A stretch of DNA of 64,000 nt from Capitulum mitella (lineage: Eukaryota; Arthropoda; Thecostraca; Pollicipedomorpha; Pollicipedidae): positions 33,906,368 to 33,970,367 of the forward strand of contig CP099841.1 of the NCBI GenBank assembly GCA_030062745.1, given 5' to 3'. The translations under genes and the position numbers were made by a program. The notes under the pieces were generated by a model. It had not been told where the DNA came from, did no database searches, and saw nothing but the letters and a program-made list of their open reading frames with translations. Positions 20,780 to 33,400 of this stretch are shown here, piece after piece (the first letter of the stretch is position 1; each line of letters opens with the position of its first letter).

Positions 20780-23700
20780 AGGGAGTCCATTTGCGTGGCT
20801 TATGCTGTGTTGAGCCAGGTACTTTTTACCACTTTATTTTGCCGTGTAAAACGGGAACATAGATATCTGAGATTGATTCGCGAGAGACTGGAGTGACTAC
20901 GATGTCTCGATGGAGTGCAAGGAATGAGGTAATTTGGTAAAGTTTTCTAGGAAGGTATGCGAGCTTATAGTTAATGATTTCCAGCACTTGCCGTATTGTT
21001 TTTTTTTTTTTTTTTTTTAGACGGACTCCATGTATTATAATGTTTTCGTAGCTTGTAGCTCTTCTCGCTACTACCCACAAAACTGAGAAACAGAAGATGC
21101 TATACATGGTACTGTGTGAGTAGATAGTAAAGCAAAGGACTGGAGATCGAGGTGGAACTGGAAAAAAAACAGAGTTTAAATAATAGAGGATGAACTGGTC
21201 TGACGGCTGTTCACAATGATCCCGGATCACGGAGTTGGATAGGGATTATTCTTGCGTTTCTTCTCCTGTTGAATATTTCGGTATAATTGATGCTGTCCAA
21301 ATTCTAAGGCAGATTTATTTTGCAGTCTTTCTGCTTCTGGCTGACAGGGTTGTCGGGATGGTTGCAGTTTACCAAGCGACACGATGCTCGTATATATCAT
21401 GTTCTTATATATTTCAGTTGACTGGGACGACACTAATTCGATGTAACGTCAAGGGCAGAAGCTTAGACATCCCAGCTGACTGAGCATGCATCCTCAGAGC
21501 CCAGAGGGAATTTTAATCCCGCTACACCCACCACTGACAAATGGCTGGGTGCTCCAGGCTCCGGCGCGGCTTATGTTAAATAACAGCGTACTGGCAGATT
21601 ATTTTTACATTGCCTGTTCGTACCTATTCATCTGTCTATGATGCGCCGAAATCCCAGACTAAATGTGTATTAGTGCATCAGGTACATAATACACAAAAAA
21701 GAGCAGGATTTTTTCACCAGTGAAATCGCTTTAGTATGCTCTTCATCAAGGCGTCGCTTTCAGCATTTCGCTAGGTACTGCGAAAACAGCACCAGCAGCT
21801 GCAAGAGCCAGCTGGCTAGTATCGAAAACAGCAGCTAGCTATGGTACGTCTTTTTTAAGCAGTTTCGTTCATGTTCCCAAATGACTTGGTTATGTGGATC
21901 CAAATTGAATCAGTACCACGGCTAATTTTTGTTATTCAGATGAATTGACGTTCAGCATAAAAGTGAATTGCCTTTCCATACATTCTGGTCTGCTTTGCAC
22001 GCGCATCTTGCAATTTGGGCTCGTAAAGAAAAAAAAAAGTTTTTTTTAAGCACATTGTATCTTATTTGAAATTCTTTTATAGATGCTTATGTTTTGGAGT
22101 TATGGCGTCGCGTAAGAGCGCAACATGGAAGTGCACGTATGGTTAGCCTGTGCGAATGAATCGTGTTTCTTTTATGAATCCGTCTGTCTTGCGTTGATGT
22201 ATACTGTATTCATTGAATGCTTATTCATCATAATATTTATTTCTTCCGCGTTATGCACAGTGTTAATTTACGCTCATGCACCATTGTTTTTTTACCGCTG
22301 AATTTATATGTCCGTGTTTGGGAGACTCTCGTCGACTTCTGACTGTTAAAAATATCTGGTCTTCTTTTAGTAAAACATACATCGTTCTCTCTTGCCTATT
22401 ATACTCAGTGTCGTCATCCTAAACAATCATTTCTTTTGAGCCGAATAGATCTTCCTTCGCTCTGTCGACTTTTCGTCGTCTTGCAGCAAATGAAGTATTC
22501 ATCTGCCCCTCACTCACGCTCACTCAGTTTTGCAGGGTTTTTCGTGCCTTTACTTAAGGTCTAAAAGGCCTTTATGCCTTTTAAAATGCTCAGTGGTTTC
22601 AGTGTCTGTTTACGTGACACACTGTATTGGGCGAAATATCTGTAGTAAAGGCCACTCTGACCGTATTCCAGGCTGGAAGACAGCCACCTTCCCTGCTTCT
22701 GTATTGTGAAGCTACCCGCGAATTTAAGGATCCCTGAATACTGTTTGGCTTTCAGAAAGGAGAGGAATATTCCACCTATCAGAACACAAAGTTCATGCGC
22801 TGGGGCTTCATAAGTCATATCACAGCTCAAAGTTTATATGCAGAAATGCGCTAGGGAAAATTCATAGAAATTTATTTTCACTAAAATCAGCCGATGCAAC
22901 AAGTTGCATAGTTAACCTATAACAGATCAGTTCACCTTTTGCTTTCACCATGCCTTTGTCATTGAGCACATTCCAAAAATTTCTTCTCAGTGTCTGTCAG
23001 GGGTATTCTCGGCATTCATGCCTTCGTGCTCGGATTTAGTTTTGCGCGATTTGTATAATCGATGACGTGACCAAACAGTGGCATGTGCCATGTGCATCCA
23101 TCAATATGAAAATAATGACACAATGTCTCTGGAAAAGATGAACTGGAGGCGGTGTCCGCGCAACGTCGACCATGGATATCCGATCGGAAATGCTTCACGT
23201 CTGGCTGCAACGGTTTGAATCTGCGGCATTGCGCGGAGCCAGCAGGACCGTCGTCAGATCTGTCCAGAATCGTTGGTCGAGCGTTCCGAGGAAACGTCCG
23301 CTGGGGTCGTCGGACGCCGGCACCGAGGGTGACGGGACCGGCGGTTGGGCCGACGGAGCGGAGCTGTTCGGCCGGCCGTGCGCTCCGGCCGGAGCATCGC
23401 GCCCGTCCGCCGCGGAGTCGGCTTTGTTAATTGTAGGGCCGCCTTGGCCTGGATCGCTGATCTGCTTTGGCAACAAAATCCGGTTGAACACTCTGGCAAT
23501 GGCAGGATGTCGACTGCTGATGCATCACTGACATGCAAAAAAGTTCCTTCGCCTTCGCCGTCTTCATTCGTCACATCACTAAATGCGAAGCAGATGATAC
23601 ATATTTGTCAAATGGCGCAACGCCAGGCCGATAGTGCTGTCGTCACTTGGCACTGAAAATACCATGGCGTCATTGCGAACGGTAACCACATCGGGGTACT

Positions 23701-25802
23701 TTACCTGATTGATTTTAATGGGGCATCATGTTGGTATATCACGGACCGATAGAATTTCGGGCGGAAGTCAAACGGAGTTTGGTTTTCTGTTGTCATTTGT
23801 ATACGATCTTCCCTTTTAGAATCGCAGTATAAAGCAGTAGCGGTCGGCACTAAAATCAGGACCCGAGGGCAGACCTCTTCTCTTTGTAGTTCCGCTCAGC
23901 CACGCTCAGCCAGCTGGGGCAGTCATGGTTTGTTAACTCGGTATTTCAAGGCTGGACATGGAGTGTCGGCCCGATAATGGCCCCTTGCCATCGCTGATAA
24001 ATTATCTCCGCGTTTTACGCGCTCGCCGGGACGAGCGGGCCTGAATCGCCTGCTCAGAGCCCGGAGGAATTCTGCGCCGTCTGGCGTGAGCCGGGCTCCG
24101 AGATCGCCGCGATTTTCGACGACAATGGTACTCGCTGTCCCAGGCCGGCGCTGTTTTTCGTGCGTCAGCAGCATTCCCCATTCAAGAGCAGAAACGATCT
24201 TTTTGACTCGAATGAAGTATTTGAAATGTATATGTATATGTATTATAAATGGTCTAAATACCATATACATGCATATATATTTATATATTGTATTTTTTAT
24301 GCGGATAAACCAAACAATGCCTCATGCAGCTGTGCTGATAGTACGGGCATTGGTAGGGAAGAAGCTGCTATTGTGTGGCATGGAAGAATAACTTGAGATC
24401 CGTGGTTTTTGTAGCGATGTAAACGAATTAATTTATCCTTTGGGTTTTCATTCTTTAGGTCTATTTGGTCCTACAATCCATGTTTCGCGTTGTTTTCGGA
24501 TATAATTAGCCGAAGGCCATCCGCACCTCACCTAAATGCAACGGTAATGCTCAGTTCATTACTACAGTATGTTAATTGTTTTCATATTGCGGAAGTGATT
24601 GATATTTTGTGTGGGGAGAATTGGAGACACGTGCCCCTGCTGTCGTGTTCGTAAGCTGTCACGCTGTCAGCTGCAGCAGCTTGCGGACGGGGTCGCGCGT
24701 TTTCTCTGTCTGTGGACGAAGGATTCTGTCTTCTCAGCAGCCCGCCGTCCCGTTCACACAGGGCAGAACGGGCCTCAGGTCTGTCTGGATATGGCTGGCT
24801 TTCGGTAGAGAGCAGTCTGAGATATGGCACTTCGATGTCCTTGGTTTGTGAAAGCGCTAATCCTTCCGCCACGAAATGTTAGGCAGGGAAGGACACACGG
24901 AGCAACATTGTTGCATGGAGGGTGATGCACTTTTGGAGCATAATTATTGTTGTACGAGCACTAGCCATTCATCAGTCTTAGTGACTCAAAGAACAACGAC
25001 TCTCAAAGAAGATCGTTATCCTAGTAAGATGGGTATGGGGTAAGATCGAGGATAATATGAGCTATTTGGTAGCACATGTAACATGTGAGCGAGGCTCATT
25101 GGGGTAACAGAGCTGGAAGAAAATCTTGGTAGAACTTTTAGGTACGAGAAAAAGTTGGTATCTGCTTGAAATCCATTAGTCTGTCTAGTTGCCTGTAACA
25201 TTGTTACAGAAATTATTGGTCCGTACCTGCCAACTTTTGAGCTATGGAGCATTGACGCTTCCTGTCTCTAGGGCGTCTACGTACAATCGACACTCATTCA
25301 GGAAATATTAATCGTAAAATCCAAAAAATATTTCCCACCGACGATAGTTAACCAGATGTGGACATCAACCAAAACTTTATTTCATGATCCTTAGCTTTAA
25401 AGCCCAGAGCAAACAATAGGATAGCGAAGAAGATGGTGATTTGCCTCTTGTTTCCCATGCAATATGACGTGTGCCCTCTTTATGTTCTTATGGTCTTACT
25501 GGGGCTTTGTGTGTGACTGGTACACGTTGTTCACCGCGCCCAACGAAATCAGCCAAAATGGGGGGGGGGACACGATTATCAAACTTTTTTTATTCTATTA
25601 TCTGGCTTTAAAATGCTGGTAGAGGTAAACAGGATGATGTGCATCCACTGAAATCTCCGTGGAAGGCAAAAGCCTGCTGGTTAGATGGGGACAAAATGCG
25701 ACTCCGCAGAATCTCACTGCTGCGTATCATGTCGGGAAGAACCATCCGCGCACGTGCCCCTCCCGGATGCGAAGTCTGTGACCATCCCTTGCTTCAGGCA
25801 GG
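20780..25802. other. Intergenic DNA, no recognised gene
   Basis: Mostly moderate-GC DNA without a recognisable exon. It contains a T-run at about 21000-21020 and a CpG-rich patch at about 23150-23440 that opens overlapping frames on both strands without family resemblance. A smaller CpG-rich patch lies at about 24000-24130, and a G9 run at about 25560. I see no tRNA, rRNA or transposase. Confidence 0.5.
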
Positions 25803-26064
25803 CACGTAGCCAGGGTTTCCTCGGGGGAGGGGCAAATGTGAAATTTTTTCATATGCCATTGATATATGGCGAAATTTGTAGGGAAAAGCAGCAATTTTAT
25901 GTAATTTACTTCGTATTTAATGCCTAGGGAAACATATAATGTTTACTTTTGCAGCATATATATGATTGCTATTACGCATTCCTGCGACATTGCTGTATAT
26001 CTAGCGTAGACCGCTTGGTTCAAGGGGGTCATGACCCCATCTCCCCCACCCCCCTGGCTAAGTT
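25803..26064 (+). mobile_element. MITE-like element M1
   Basis: About 0.26 kb. It starts CACGTAGCCAGGGTTTCCTC followed by a G-rich run and ends in a C-rich run then CCCTGGCTAAGT, so the ends are inverted repeats centred on TAGCCAGG. The first 100 bases resemble the reverse complement of the end of M2 at 30439, including GGGCAAATGT and a GCGAAATTTGTAGG or ACGAAATTTATAGG block. No coding capacity. Confidence 0.65.
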
Positions 26065-29000
26065 CTTGACTTTGGGCTGATAGCGGTAGCGTGCGCGGAG
26101 ATCTGAGTTGCTTGGGATAACCACGGGATAACTACGAATGCGATTCGCATTTTGGTTATTTTTCCAAGCAACGCCATAAGCGCAATATTATTTTTCCTTA
26201 TTTCGTTGAAGCGGGATGCACGTTCGCCCCCCAGTCGCGTTCCGTCCGCGAGGGCACACGTTCGAGGTGACCGGTCGGACGCGGTGTGCGGCTATTTGTA
26301 TGGCCATCACGGTGCGGTCTCGTCAGGTGGCGTGATATGTTCAGTTCGCCAGAGGATATAGCTGTTTCTTTGTGGCCGGAGCTGTCTATGAAAGATGTCG
26401 GCGGAGAATGCCTTTGATCATTTCAGTTTTTGCGGCTGTTTTTGCCAGGCACGTCGGGATATCGAGATCGAATTCGGAAAAGAGATCAAAGCGTTCTCGG
26501 AAATTATTTTTAAGTGTCTGATACATGTATCCGAGCCTGCTATCAGCTGGTTTTGCTTTTGGAACTGTGATCATTGTCATACAAGAAACGGAGGAATATG
26601 TAGCATTTGAATTGCCAGATTACGTGATGTGCTTTGATCAGAGTTGCGCAAAAATATGTTGACCAAAGTGCACCGGTTTTGTAAGGTGTGACATTTAACT
26701 TCCCATGGCGAAAAATGCACTTTGTAGGCTGTACTATGTTTCTCGGAGCGGTCATTAGTTGTGTTTTCCACCGCAAAACATTTCATTTGCATTCTGGCGA
26801 AACCAATGAAGCCTTCAGCTCTCGATGTGAATGTGTGACAAGAGCTACCCAGTCGCAAGTCGCCGATGAGCGAGTTTTAAATAAAACGAGACGATTGAGG
26901 TCCTCACACATTCCCAACAAGTGGTCACTGCCACGAAAAACGTTCGCGTGATGGCCTTCGCCAGCCGGACACAGCGCGTACGCGTTTACGTTTACGCGTT
27001 GCGCGTTTACCTTTACGTGTTACGCGTTAAACGCTTAACATGCGCGTTTTCGTCTTCGATGTTTTTTCACTTAACTAATTTTGAAGAACAAAATTCACTT
27101 GTTTTTGGTGACATAACTTAAGGGAGAGTTGCGTGTACTGAAATAAAACATCCGCCCCTCCACGTGAGCTGAAGCTTAAACGATGTCTTTTGTTTTTCGT
27201 GAACGATGTTTTTGCATCTGCTTCCAGCTTGAAGAATCTGTCGTAAGTCAACGAAGCGGGAAAAGCAACAATTTACGGCTAGCCAGGTATGTTTCGCTAT
27301 TTTGCTGTGCGTGAATTTTTGAAAGGTTTAGTTTCCGTCCCGTCTTTGCCTTCACCAAACAAGCGAGTAGGTCTTTTTTAAGGCAACAGACTACGTTTTG
27401 TTTACAGAGACCCACAAACAAACGCGCGTATATTTTGATATCGCAAAGATGTAAAAACACCTGGCACATTGTCCTGATTTTAGCGCGAATGCGTCGTTGA
27501 AGTGGAAAGGAAACTGAACTTAGAGCGCACCTCTTGCGATAATGTTCGGAGGTTCGAAAGGTGTACATGTGGATAATGAGACATTGAGACACTATGTCCT
27601 TAACTAAGAAAATATGCCTCATGAGGAACCGCGTGCACACGACATCGTTTCCAAATCCTCCCCGCCCGACCGGCCAAATTCGCTTAGGGAGCGGCAGGGA
27701 CTCGTGCATTCGACCACACCAGCAGGCGTGCTGCCAGCTGCCTCTGACCTCACCGGTCAACTGATCGACCGTATCTGGAGGATGGCGGCCGTACCGGCGG
27801 GTCCCGGCGCGGCCGTCCCGGATTTTGCCCAACGGCATCGCCCCAGTCGTGACGACTCCCTGCTTGTGGCGCCGGCCGGGCCGAAAAAAAAACGCCCCAA
27901 CCACCGAGCCGAGATCGCCGGCGCGCCGAAATCGCCCCCGCGGCGAGATGGCGATCTCGGCCGGCTGGTCGGGGACGCTGGCAGTGCCGAGTTATTGGGT
28001 CAGCAGATGCCGAGAACGATGGGAACCAGGCTGGGATGCATCTCTGCCCGTTATCAGCGCGGTGAGCTAAGGCTGCCCGTCACCGAGCGTTTGGTCGAGC
28101 GCGCGGACCGGTTCAAGGCCATCGAAAGGGAAGATTCCCGGTGCACCACATGTCACGATTGCAGCGATCCTGTCCGGGTTTATCCTGCGTCAGGGCAGCA
28201 TTACAGATGTTATCGACGAGTGAAAGTTTTACATGCTATCACATTGATTTGCCACTTGAAGGTTATATAGCACTTCCAAGTGCCAAGTCGTCAAATTTTT
28301 GCTCCGGTCCAGGGCCCAAACGGATCGGCGGATCGGCGCGTGCCGTGCTCCGTTCAAAAGGTCTCGCGCTCCACCACTACACTAGATAACCTTTCGCTCT
28401 GTGACCTCGCTTTGGCGCGTGATGCGCGCTTCAAGGGGAATTTGTCGCCCAAAAGGTAAATACGCCAAACAAGGCTTCCAACGGCGTAAAACGTCTCGGT
28501 TCCGTTTTTTTTTCGGCAACCACAGATCGGATCGGTTCGGAACGCGTTGACTTGGAACGACAGCTGAATGCGGAATCGGCGTGGTGAACAACACGTTTCA
28601 GTGCGCGTGGCTCGGGCCACGCGCAAGCGATGACGAAAAAGCCGTTGTTGAGCGTTTTCGAAGACTGGTTGTGAACTGGCTATCGAGAGATGGCATCGAC
28701 TTGAAAAATGCACCACTGTGTAACCCCTTTTTACCGTCGTTCGTTGGTACCGACAGCCAAACGCCTCCGGTCCACCGTTTGGGTGCCACACGGCCTGGAA
28801 GGGTATCATGCACTCATTGTCGAGCTTTTCGTAAAATCAAGCTCGTCAAGAAAAGAATCAATTGCCGGATGCAGTCGCTGTCCAAAATCATAGTCAGATA
28901 AATTAACTGACGCAGGGCCGGTCTAATAGTTGAGATCCACTGCGTAAAAAAAATAACATTGAGGAACTTTTTGTTTTCAAAGCGGATTCGGTTTCAGCAA

Positions 29001-30164
29001 GCTGTATTGGCAACCCAGAATCAGAAAGACACGAAATGGGTATCGCCTCGAAAGGAATTGAACGCCCAATCGCTCAGCATCGCGCAAGTGCAGCAGGAGA
29101 CAGCACGTGCCACGTTCAGGGAATGTGTAGTGTGCAGTGCATAAAGGGAAAGTCTTGATACAAGTGGACAACATAGAAGGCCTCGCCCGTCAATCGCCCA
29201 CAAGGCGTGTTACTGGTTATTAGTAATGGTAAGAGTATATCAGTGGAGACGCTGCGCATATTGTTCTTGGAGAGTATGTGCAGCGTGCGTGCAGATGTGT
29301 TGCGTACGCGTCGTTGGTTTTGTGGTTTTCTGCCTTAAATTTCGGAAGGAGAAGTTAGGCAACGGAAATCGTTAGTGTCATTTCCTAAAGCTGCGAATCG
29401 AGTTTTTAACGAAATCGATGGTTATCCACTTCAGGTCATCATGGCGCCACCACTTGAATCATGCTTATGTTATTGGGACGACTTTCATTCTGAAGTTGAT
29501 TTCGTGTAGCAACACGGCAAAGTCCAGTTATTTTGCAATGCATTGCAGTGATGGACAGCCTCAACCCACTTCTTCGTTCGGCACGTGCTCTTAATCCCGT
29601 GAGATCCCTCCTCGTAATTGCGCGGCCTTCTCTTGCCATACCGTGCATCCCAGCATCGGCACGGCATCTGAAGCCGAGAGCCGCCGCCGGCGTCGGACGC
29701 GCAGCAAACCGCCCCGTCACGATCGATATACAGGGTCCGCTGCCGGCCGGCCGGCGACCGACGTTTGCAAATATTGACCGGGCTGACCGGTCTGTGGACG
29801 CTCCGGTGAAATGAATCGCGGCGGCTGGTGAGAGCCGGGGGCCGAGCGAGCTGTGACGCGTGCCGCGGCGGAGCAGCAGTGCTGGGGACTGTTGACGGAG
29901 CTGGTGACGTTTGCTTCCGGCACTGAGATCGTGGCTCCTGAGAGGTTGCAGGTGGGAAGACGGCATTGTTAGGCGGGGATGTCCGTCTTGTTTCACGGCA
30001 AATGGGGACCGTAACTTATCAGCCGTGCGATTCTTACTTGGTGCCCATTACATGCTCGTTAAACCCAGGCATCCAACATGTTTACACAACTTCGGAGCCA
30101 GAGTTTGTTGTGGGAAAGGTCCCTCGCGTTCCCAATTACGAACGAAAATTTGTGCAGAAGCAGG
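26065..30164. other. Intergenic DNA, no recognised gene
   Basis: CpG-rich patches at about 26220-26330, 27640-28150 and 29590-29960 are separated by ordinary sequence. The long frames 27248-27904 (minus) and 27614-28270 (plus) overlap on opposite strands and show no family motif. A small ACGCGT-rich repeat lies at 26974-27050. Confidence 0.5.
26974..27050. repeat. Short ACGCGTTTAC-type tandem repeat
   Basis: Imperfect repeats of ACGCGTTTAC-like words with three ACGCGT sites in about 75 bases. No gene start is apparent nearby. Confidence 0.5.
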
Positions 30165-30439
30165 GACTTAGCCAAAGCGGGGGGGGGGGCATGGGGGCCA
30201 TGGCCCCTACCCCCGAGCCAAGGGGTCTGCACTGGATATAAAGCGATGTCGCACGAATACGAAATGGTCATACATGTGTTGCAAAAATAAACAATGTATG
30301 TATTCTTTCTGGTTGAATATGGGGCCAGTTACATGCAATTACTTTTTTTCCTATAAATTTCGTCATGGGCCAGTGACATATCGACAAAATATTACATTTG
30401 CCCCCCCCCCACCCACTGAGGAAAATCCTGGCTACGTGT
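30165..30439 (-). mobile_element. MITE-like element M2
   Basis: About 0.275 kb, in reverse orientation relative to M1. The low end is GGGACTTAGCCAAAGC then an 11-base G-run. The high end is a C-run, then GAGGAAAATCCTGGCTACGTG. The segment 30300-30439 read on the minus strand aligns with the start of M1. A self-complementary stretch (GGGGGCCATGGCCCC) lies near the low end. Confidence 0.65.
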
Positions 30440-33400
30440 CTGTGTGGAAGAGAACTTCTGGCGAATGACAGACATCTTTTCTTCTACTTGGTCTCCACTG
30501 GTGGGCCTGGGGAGTAAGTGGTCACGAACTGAAAAGTCACGGAGCCTGTTTTTTAGTACCCGGTCGAGGAGGACGCCACAAGAACTCGTTCCTGTTTTTG
30601 CCCGACATTTTGCTCGAGTGATTTACGTCGAGTCACCAAGATCATCTCAATGTCCGGCATCGACAGTTGTTTCTGCGGGCGATTCACGCGGTTCCCACTG
30701 CCGGCATTCACCGTCCTACATTCCATTCAAACAGGACCACTGCCAACTGATATGCCGTTCATGATGTGACTAGAAGAATGCACTCGTCCGCTGATCGAAG
30801 GGATCCCAAATACTTCACCAAGCTGAGTCTGGTTCCCTCGAACCAGTGCTAGGGAACTGGTCAGATTTTCGTTTTTGGTGCCTAGCCTTCGAGCAGAAAT
30901 TTTCCGCAGCACGGTATTTTTGCAGCATTAGGGAGTAAAACTTTTCAGTACAGTAGACTGGACGATGGACGGAGTGGAACATGACTTATGGGCTCTCGTA
31001 GTGAGATTACTCACATGCACATAATAAAACTGCTGCTTCTTTTGTTAGTTTATCGGAGCCAGTTCGCGTTTTTCCACGCCAGCCCGTTCAGGAAGCCCAG
31101 AAGTTGTTATCCGGCACTCAGCATGTCCGTGAATTACTGCGGCAACTCTTCAGTGGACGAAGGGCGTGGTCGCCGCCGAACGGCCGACCCCTGGCCTCGG
31201 CCGTCCATCCGGACGTCTCTGGCGGCACCCCGGCGCCACGCCCTCGACACCAGAGGCAGGCGTCACGGGTCGTTGATGTGCGTTCTGTGTCGTTCCCGGA
31301 CCGGGCTGGATTCCCGTGCGGCTCGGACCCTGAGCCGGACGCCGACGGGGCAGGCGGAACCGGTCCGACCCGACCAAAAACACGGCGTGGCGGGTGTCCG
31401 TTTTTCTGGGTGTCGAGCTCATATATCTGCAGATGATCTATGGCGGCTCCCTGAGGTCGTCATCAGTCCTGAGCGGAGGACCCGTGCGATATGTGCGCGG
31501 GAGAGTGGCGTGAAAAAAGCTGCAAAAACGATGACGTCTGGTCGCGATGAATCGCCAGACGCAAGTGCGTCGTAGAGACATATAATCTTGTATTCGAGAA
31601 GTTCCCGGACTGACTTCGCATGCCTGCCATCGGTGGCGGCTATCCATTGTGGATTATTTGCAGCTTCAAATAATAAAAAAGAGCTTCAAAGCTGTTCCAT
31701 TTATATAACCATTTGTATTCATCATTCAGGATATGTCATTAGCTATTCAGTTGCCGTGCTTGTAGGCTGTTCGCATGCGAACGAAGTCTGGTTTCCGTTT
31801 GGTACCGTGGTTTGCAGACCGTTAGGGGCCATTTGGTCCATCCATATCTCACGCTGTCGCGTGCAAGGGAATGGCAGGTGCTTGTGGTCGCCTCCGTCTT
31901 GATTTGTAAACGCCCAGTGCTGTACCTCGTCGGCCTGATGTGCTCGGGAGCAGCAGGTTACGACAGAGCCGTTCCTCTCCGGCCAGGAGGTCTGCCGGCA
32001 GCGTCCGAGAGCTGCCTCAGGACGAGGGTTCCCGGACCGCTCCTGTCCAGCCCGGCGGTGAGGTGACTGGCTTTGTCTGGAGGCTGTTGCTTCAACAGGA
32101 CGAAGGGAACCCGCCAGCCGCACCCGGCGACTGGAGGACTCCGCCCCAGTCCGAAGCTCGGCCGGACTCGGCGGCCGGTGGACTCTGGTCGCCGAGTCTT
32201 CCTGCCGGACTCGGCGACCAGAGTCCTCTAGCTGAGTCTGCGGGCCGGCGAGCGGACTCCGGTTCGCTGTCGTTAGCTGACGGGCGCCGGTCGGGCCGGG
32301 CTGTCACACCGGGGACCCAGGGCTGGCCCCTGGGAGATGGCGGAATTCTGGTGTACGAGTTTCTGACGAGTCACCATGTCCGTGTGGAGGTCTGCCCAGA
32401 AAATAACTAGGACGGTCAAAAAAAAAACTACGTGGTCGCGTTATTTGTGTTCCAAAATTTGCACCGTGCGTGGTGATCAAACTGCAGACACTTCCCGTCG
32501 TTTCCGCTACTTAATCCATTCAGTAAAGGAGCGGGAAGTGGGGGAGCAGGGGGCAGCCCCTCAACTTTTTGAATTTCAAGACTGACCCCTTGGGTGTTGA
32601 GTGGAAAGAATTGGCCCAAAACGCGTCTTCCCCCCGCCAACTGTGAAGGGTCTTCCGTCTTCGCGTCTCCCCCCAAGGCGTCTTCCCCCCAACCGCGTCC
32701 TTGCCATTCAGTACATTCAAAGTAGTCAGTAGACCGTCGCCCTCCCTTCCGCTATGGCATCTGAGTCCCGTGCCGGACCGCTATTTGCACGCCGGGGGAT
32801 GTGCATGCCTGCACTGAGCCGTGAACGTTGATCAGTTGATTGGCGGACAGCGTGTTGTTATGCATCGCGGAGATGGTGGAGACGTTTCATCGCAGTGCCT
32901 TTCAAGGCAGCCCTGCTTCCCGCCGTCCTTGCTCGGACGTGTGGCGGAACAGATGAGCATCAGTTCTTCCTGATCCTCAAACGCCGACAGATTACGTGAG
33001 TCACGCTCAAAGAGCTCTGATTGAAATGAAGCCCGCTGAGTCGTGTATGCAGTCTCGGCACGGCCGCGTCCATTACATGGAGGCTGGCATCTCGGTCCAG
33101 CGGAGCAGCAGACCCATGCATATTCGTACAGACAACGGTTTATGCTACTGGGCCTTCTCACAAAGCATACGGAATCACGCGTAGGTAGCTGAGGAATGAG
33201 CTATGGCGTAGAAAGATCACAGAGTGGCCAGCTGACTCTATAAACATGAACATAATACAATATTTTAATAATATTTGGCTGGGTGACCAAAGGCCTGAAT
33301 TTTTTGTTGGCGATTTTCAACAGAATGTTTGTGTAGATCAAGGCAACGATTCTGCTCATGACCTGGTTTGAATACTGCCGCAGTAGCGCATTTTAATGTT

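Noticed and set aside
27248-28270. Two overlapping 218-residue frames on opposite strands
   Set aside because: No family motif, opposite-strand overlap and CpG-rich composition explain the lack of stops.
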